From: Rhizobium terrae
GTDB taxonomy: Bacteria; Pseudomonadota; Alphaproteobacteria; Rhizobiales; Rhizobiaceae
Direction of reading: 5' to 3'
Length of the DNA: 64,000 nucleotides
Assembly (NCBI RefSeq): GCF_003425685.1
Contig: NZ_QJKM01000015.1
Location: forward strand, 62,001 to 126,000
Shown here piece by piece: positions 60,454 through 64,000 of the stretch. The notes beneath the pieces were generated by a model, which did no database searches, was not told where the DNA came from, and was given only the letters and a program-made list of their open reading frames with translations. The stretch's first letter is position 1; each line of letters opens with the position of its first letter. A program made the position numbers and the translations under genes.

Positions 60454-62298
60454 ATGGCATCCGTCACACCCATCGCCCAGAACGGCAAGGCCTATACCTA
60501 TGTCGACCATTCCTATGACGTGATCGTCGTCGGCGCCGGCGGCGCCGGCCTGCGCGCCACGCTCGGCATGGCCGAGCAGGGTTTCAAGACCGCCTGCATC
60601 ACAAAAGTCTTCCCGACCCGCTCGCACACAGTCGCAGCCCAGGGCGGCATCGCCGCCTCGCTGCAGAACATGACGCCGGATAGCTGGCAGTGGCACCTCT
60701 ACGACACCGTCAAGGGTTCCGACTGGCTCGGCGATGTCGACGCCATGCAGTACATGGTCATGGAAGCGCCGAAGGCCGTCTACGAACTCGAGCATTACGG
60801 CGTGCCGTTCTCCCGTAACGAGGAAGGCAAGATCTACCAGCGCCCGTTCGGCGGCCACATGCAGAATTTCGGCGCCGGTCCGCCGGTGCAGCGCACCTGC
60901 GCCGCCGCCGACCGTACCGGCCACGCCATCCTGCACACGCTTTACGGCCAGTCGCTGCGCAACAACGCCGAATTCTTCATCGAATATTTCGCGCTCGACC
61001 TGATCATGTCGGATGACGGCAGCCGCTGCACCGGCGTCGTCGCCTGGAACCTCGACGACGGCACGATCCATCGTTTCGCCGCCAAGATGGTGGTTCTGGC
61101 GACCGGCGGTTACGGCCGCGCCTATTTCTCGGCGACATCCGCCCATACCTGCACCGGCGACGGCGGCGGCATGGTGGCACGCGCCGGCCTGCCCCTGCAG
61201 GACATGGAATTCGTGCAGTTCCACCCGACCGGCATCTACGGTTCGGGCTGTCTGATCACCGAAGGTGCGCGCGGCGAAGGCGGTTACCTCGTCAATTCCG
61301 AGGGCGAGCGCTTCATGGAACGCTACGCGCCTTCGGCCAAGGACCTCGCCTCGCGTGACGTCGTCTCGCGCTGCATGACGCTGGAAATCCGCGAGGGCCG
61401 CGGGGTGGGCAAGAACAAGGACCACATCTTCCTGCATCTCGACCATCTCGACCCGGCGGTCCTGCACGAGCGCCTGCCGGGCATTTCCGAGAGCGCCAAG
61501 ATTTTTGCGGGCGTCAACGTGACGCGCGAGCCGATCCCGGTCCTGCCGACCGTGCATTACAACATGGGCGGCATCCCGACCAATTTCTGGGGCGAAGTCC
61601 TGAACGCCGACAGCGCCAATCCGGAACGCATCCTGCCGGGCCTGATGGCTGTCGGCGAAGCGGGTTGCGCCTCGGTTCACGGTGCGAATCGCCTCGGCTC
61701 CAACTCGCTGATCGACCTCGTGGTCTTCGGCCGCGCCGCCGCCATCCGAGCCGGACAGGTGATCAACCGCGACGAACCGATCCCGGCGCTCAACACGGCG
61801 GCCTGCGACAGGATCATGGACCGTTTCGACGGCCTCAGAAACGCCAAGGGCGGCACGCCGACGGCGGTGCTGCGCGACAAGATGCAGCGCGCCATGCAGG
61901 AAGATGCGGCGGTGTTTCGTACCCAGGAATCGCTCGAATCCGGCTGCAAGCGGCTTTCGGCCATCTGGGGCGAGATGAAGGACATCAAGGTCACCGACCG
62001 TTCGATGATCTGGAATTCCGACCTCGTCGAAACGCTCGAACTGCAGAACCTGATGGCGAACGCGATCACCACCGTCTACGGCGCGGAAGCCCGCAAGGAA
62101 AGCCGCGGCAGCCACGCCCGCGAGGACTACACGTCCGGCCCGTTCGCCGGCCGCGACGACGAGAACTGGCGCAAGCACACGCTCGCCTGGGTGAACGAGG
62201 CGGGCGAGGTCAAGCTCGACTACCGCCCGGTTCATACCGAGCTCATTGCAGACGGCATCGATCCGCACAAGATCGAGCCGAAGGCCCGCGTGTACTGA
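60454..62298 (+). CDS. sdhA: Succinate dehydrogenase flavoprotein subunit
   Basis: 614 aa, full length. FAD loop VVGAGGAGLRATLG, covalent-FAD His58 in SHTVAAQGGIAASLQN, substrate loop FHPTGIYGSGCLITEGARGE and catalytic Arg region NPERILPGLMAVGEAGCASV with HGANRLGSNSL. Oxidises succinate to fumarate in the TCA cycle and passes electrons to SdhB. Confidence 0.98.
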   Translation: MASVTPIAQNGKAYTYVDHSYDVIVVGAGGAGLRATLGMAEQGFKTACITKVFPTRSHTVAAQGGIAASLQNMTPDSWQWHLYDTVKGSDWLGDVDAMQYMVMEAPKAVYELEHYGVPFSRNEEGKIYQRPFGGHMQNFGAGPPVQRTCAAADRTGHAILHTLYGQSLRNNAEFFIEYFALDLIMSDDGSRCTGVVAWNLDDGTIHRFAAKMVVLATGGYGRAYFSATSAHTCTGDGGGMVARAGLPLQDMEFVQFHPTGIYGSGCLITEGARGEGGYLVNSEGERFMERYAPSAKDLASRDVVSRCMTLEIREGRGVGKNKDHIFLHLDHLDPAVLHERLPGISESAKIFAGVNVTREPIPVLPTVHYNMGGIPTNFWGEVLNADSANPERILPGLMAVGEAGCASVHGANRLGSNSLIDLVVFGRAAAIRAGQVINRDEPIPALNTAACDRIMDRFDGLRNAKGGTPTAVLRDKMQRAMQEDAAVFRTQESLESGCKRLSAIWGEMKDIKVTDRSMIWNSDLVETLELQNLMANAITTVYGAEARKESRGSHAREDYTSGPFAGRDDENWRKHTLAWVNEAGEVKLDYRPVHTELIADGIDPHKIEPKARVY

Positions 62299-62315
62299 TC
62301 TCAAGGACCTGGATC

Positions 62316-63095
62316 ATGGTTGAACTCGCCCTCCCCAAAAACTCCAAGATGACCGAAGGCAAGGTCTGGCCGAAGCCGGCCGGCGCCAAGAATGTCCGGG
62401 AGTTCCGCATCTACCGCTGGAACCCGGATGACGGCAAAAATCCGAGCATCGATACCTTCTACATCGATGTCGACGATTGCGGCCCGATGGTGCTCGACGG
62501 TCTGCTCTACATCAAGAACAAGATCGACCCGACGCTGACGCTGCGCCGTTCCTGCCGCGAAGGCATCTGCGGCTCCTGCGCCATGAATATCGACGGCACC
62601 AACACGCTCGCCTGCACCAAGGGGATGGATGATATCACCGGCACGGTGAAGGTCTATCCGCTGCCACACATGCCGGTCGTCAAGGATCTGGTGCCGGACC
62701 TCACCAACTTCTACGCCCAGCACCGCTCGATCGAGCCGTGGCTGAAGACGGTCTCGCCGCAGCCCGCCAAGGAATGGAAGCAGAGCCACGAGGACCGCCT
62801 GAAGCTCGACGGCCTCTACGAGTGCATCCTCTGCGCCTGCTGCTCGACCTCCTGTCCGAGCTACTGGTGGAACGGCGACCGCTATCTCGGTCCGGCTGTC
62901 CTGCTGCAGGCCTATCGCTGGCTGATCGACAGCCGCGACGAAGCCAAGGGCGAACGCCTCGACAACCTCGAGGATCCGTTCCGGCTCTATCGCTGCCACA
63001 CGATCATGAACTGTGCGCAGACCTGCCCGAAGGGTCTGAACCCGGCCAAGGCGATCGCGGAAATCAAGAAGATGATGGTCGAGCGTCGGGTATAA
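62316..63095 (+). CDS. sdhB: Succinate dehydrogenase iron-sulfur subunit
   Basis: 259 aa. The 2Fe-2S cysteines are in LRRSCREGICGSCAMN and LACTKG; the 4Fe-4S/3Fe-4S domain contains CILCACCSTSCPSYWWN and CHTIMNCAQTCPKGLNP. The ATG at 62316 follows AAGGACC. Last gene of sdhCDAB; the following 327 bases hold a RIME repeat and no obvious intrinsic terminator. Confidence 0.97.
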   Translation: MVELALPKNSKMTEGKVWPKPAGAKNVREFRIYRWNPDDGKNPSIDTFYIDVDDCGPMVLDGLLYIKNKIDPTLTLRRSCREGICGSCAMNIDGTNTLACTKGMDDITGTVKVYPLPHMPVVKDLVPDLTNFYAQHRSIEPWLKTVSPQPAKEWKQSHEDRLKLDGLYECILCACCSTSCPSYWWNGDRYLGPAVLLQAYRWLIDSRDEAKGERLDNLEDPFRLYRCHTIMNCAQTCPKGLNPAKAIAEIKKMMVERRV

Positions 63096-63422
63096 GGCGG
63101 TTTTTGCCTCTTGCTTGTGCTGCATCAAGTGCCCTTCCCCCTGGCCCTCTTCCGTACGCGGGGGGAGGGGACGTGCCCTACAGGAGGGTCGAGGCGGAAG
63201 GAAGGGGTGCGGCATATCTCCTCCCCTTTAGGACGGGAGACGGTGGCGGCAGCCGGATGAGGGGCTGACGCGAGGCAGGTCGGGGAAGACCGGCTTCGCT
63301 TGAATCGGCGACATCGTCACAGGCATGCCGAATTGTTCCAGTACGACTTGATTAACCAAATCGCTTTACGGTAATTCGGTCTCAATTTGGTGGCATCGGG
63401 GCGGACTGAGAGCAGGAGTTTG
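63096..63422. other. Non-coding interval after sdhB with RIME copy 2
   Basis: 327 bases. 63131-63265 is the mosaic repeat. The rest, 63266-63422, precedes the Omp19-like gene and must hold its promoter; I see no confident box. No gene recognised. Confidence 0.6.
63131..63265. repeat. RIME-type mosaic palindromic repeat, copy 2
   Basis: Starts GCCCTTCCCCCTGG and ends GGTGGCGGCAGCCGGATGAG plus GGGC, as in the copy at 16315-16452. The two inner hairpins are decayed: CGCGGGGGGAGGGG and CTCCCC...GGACGGGAGA pair imperfectly. An older copy of the same mosaic element. Confidence 0.8.
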
Positions 63423-63962
63423 ATGATGCAGTTCAGATATGTGGCGACAGGCCTTGTCCTTGCCGTGGTACTCGCCGGTTGCCAACGTACCTCCTATAGT
63501 CCGTACAGCGATCTGCCTGCCCAGCCGGCTCCGCTCCAGGCGCAGCCGGTGCCTTCCGTCCAGGGCGGCCAGTTGCCGCCGCCCGGCGCTCCCGCGGATC
63601 CCTCGCAGTTCCCGACGGCGCCGAGCGCCAACCAGAACATGGCGGCCGCCAATCCGAATGCCGCGGCGCCGGCAAGTGCGCTCGACATCAAGAAGGAAGC
63701 CATGGTCGGCAACTGGCGCGTCTCGAACGCCGGCCAGTCCTGCGACATGTTCCTGACGCTCACCAATCTCGGCGGCGGTTCGCGCGGCGGCACCCGAGGC
63801 TGCGCGGGCGAACTCACCACGATGGGTTCGTGGGAAGTCTCCGGCAAGATGGTGCAGTTCAAGAACCGCGCCGGCGATGTCATCGGCCGGGTCTACAAGA
63901 GCGCGGAAAACAAGTTCGACGGCACGATGAACTCCGGACAGCCCGTCAGCCTGAGCCGCTGA
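63423..63962 (+). CDS. Omp19-like lipoprotein (protease inhibitor Inh/Omp19 family)
   Basis: 179 aa. A lipoprotein signal peptide ends at LAGCQRTS (lipobox LAGC, Cys about residue 20). A Pro/Ala/Gln-rich linker (about 25-85) precedes a small beta domain (about 88-179): MVGNWRVSNAGQSCDMFLTL, CAGELTTMGSWEVSG, GTMNSGQPVSLSR, with two Cys that can pair. Brucella Omp19 of this family inhibits proteases. AGGAG lies just before; ATG 63423 or the next codon 63426 may start. The 38 bases after it show nothing. Confidence 0.88.
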   Translation: MMQFRYVATGLVLAVVLAGCQRTSYSPYSDLPAQPAPLQAQPVPSVQGGQLPPPGAPADPSQFPTAPSANQNMAAANPNAAAPASALDIKKEAMVGNWRVSNAGQSCDMFLTLTNLGGGSRGGTRGCAGELTTMGSWEVSGKMVQFKNRAGDVIGRVYKSAENKFDGTMNSGQPVSLSR

Positions 63963-64000
63963 GCGGCCCTGATATCGAGAGCGTCCGGTTGGAACCCATT

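Overview
The window looks like a chromosomal segment of a Rhizobiaceae alphaproteobacterium (Rhizobium, Neorhizobium, Agrobacterium or Ensifer group). This rests on high GC, the gene order dapF-mtaB-ftsY-ispZ-DUF2585, the ccmABCDG cluster divergent from acnA, the hemC-hemD-Mic60-hemY block, sdhCDAB, an IalB-type protein, an Omp19-type lipoprotein, and two mosaic palindromic repeats of the kind called RIME in rhizobia. There are no rRNA or tRNA genes, CRISPR arrays, transposases or prophage genes. The species cannot be fixed from the sequence alone.

Layout. 1-3400: a heme acquisition cassette (FecR-type anti-sigma tail, TonB-dependent receptor with a signalling domain, heme oxygenase). 3401-4046: gene-free, holding copy A of a duplicated structured element. 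4047-8985: an overlapping operon dapF-mtaB-ftsY-ispZ-DUF2585, then a membrane GGDEF protein. 10312-13293: the cytochrome c maturation genes ccmABCDG on the minus strand, divergent from acnA. 16481-25993: housekeeping and transport genes (TauE/SafE permease, DUF1223, DUF2794, two-gene ABC exporter, TesA, ThpR, PhhB). 26009-31281: an ECF sigma factor, IalB, RlmN, a DGPF/ECF42 pair and a LysE exporter. 31354-38866: SDR, argG, MarR/MFS pair, LysE, M3 peptidase. 39009-42862: an ABC importer with a good Pho box in front. 42980-48696: typA, GNAT, ppa, YggT/YggU, MFS, TerB. 48719-53371: heme biosynthesis genes with alphaproteobacterial Mic60. 53452-57020: tsaD-gpsA-YciI-EVE-methyltransferase. 57021-57787: gene-free, holding copy B of the structured element in opposite orientation. 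57788-58867: a GST/HxlR divergent pair with a perfect operator-like palindrome. 59663-63095: sdhCDAB. 63423-63962: Omp19-like lipoprotein.

How the genes fit together. Iron and heme recur: heme import and breakdown at the left end, cytochrome c assembly and aconitase in the middle, tetrapyrrole synthesis and succinate dehydrogenase on the right. The most unusual thing is the inverted pair of ~318-bp elements 53.7 kb apart. Their invariant blocks are separated by stems whose sequence differs but whose pairing is kept, and upstream of each lie promoter-like blocks with the same spacing. This fits a multi-copy structured RNA of unknown function. Other regulatory finds are a Pho box in front of an ABC importer that would normally be labelled ferric iron, an 11-bp perfect inverted repeat in the sdh leader, and two canonical TTAA-N7-TTAAC (CtrA-type) sites.
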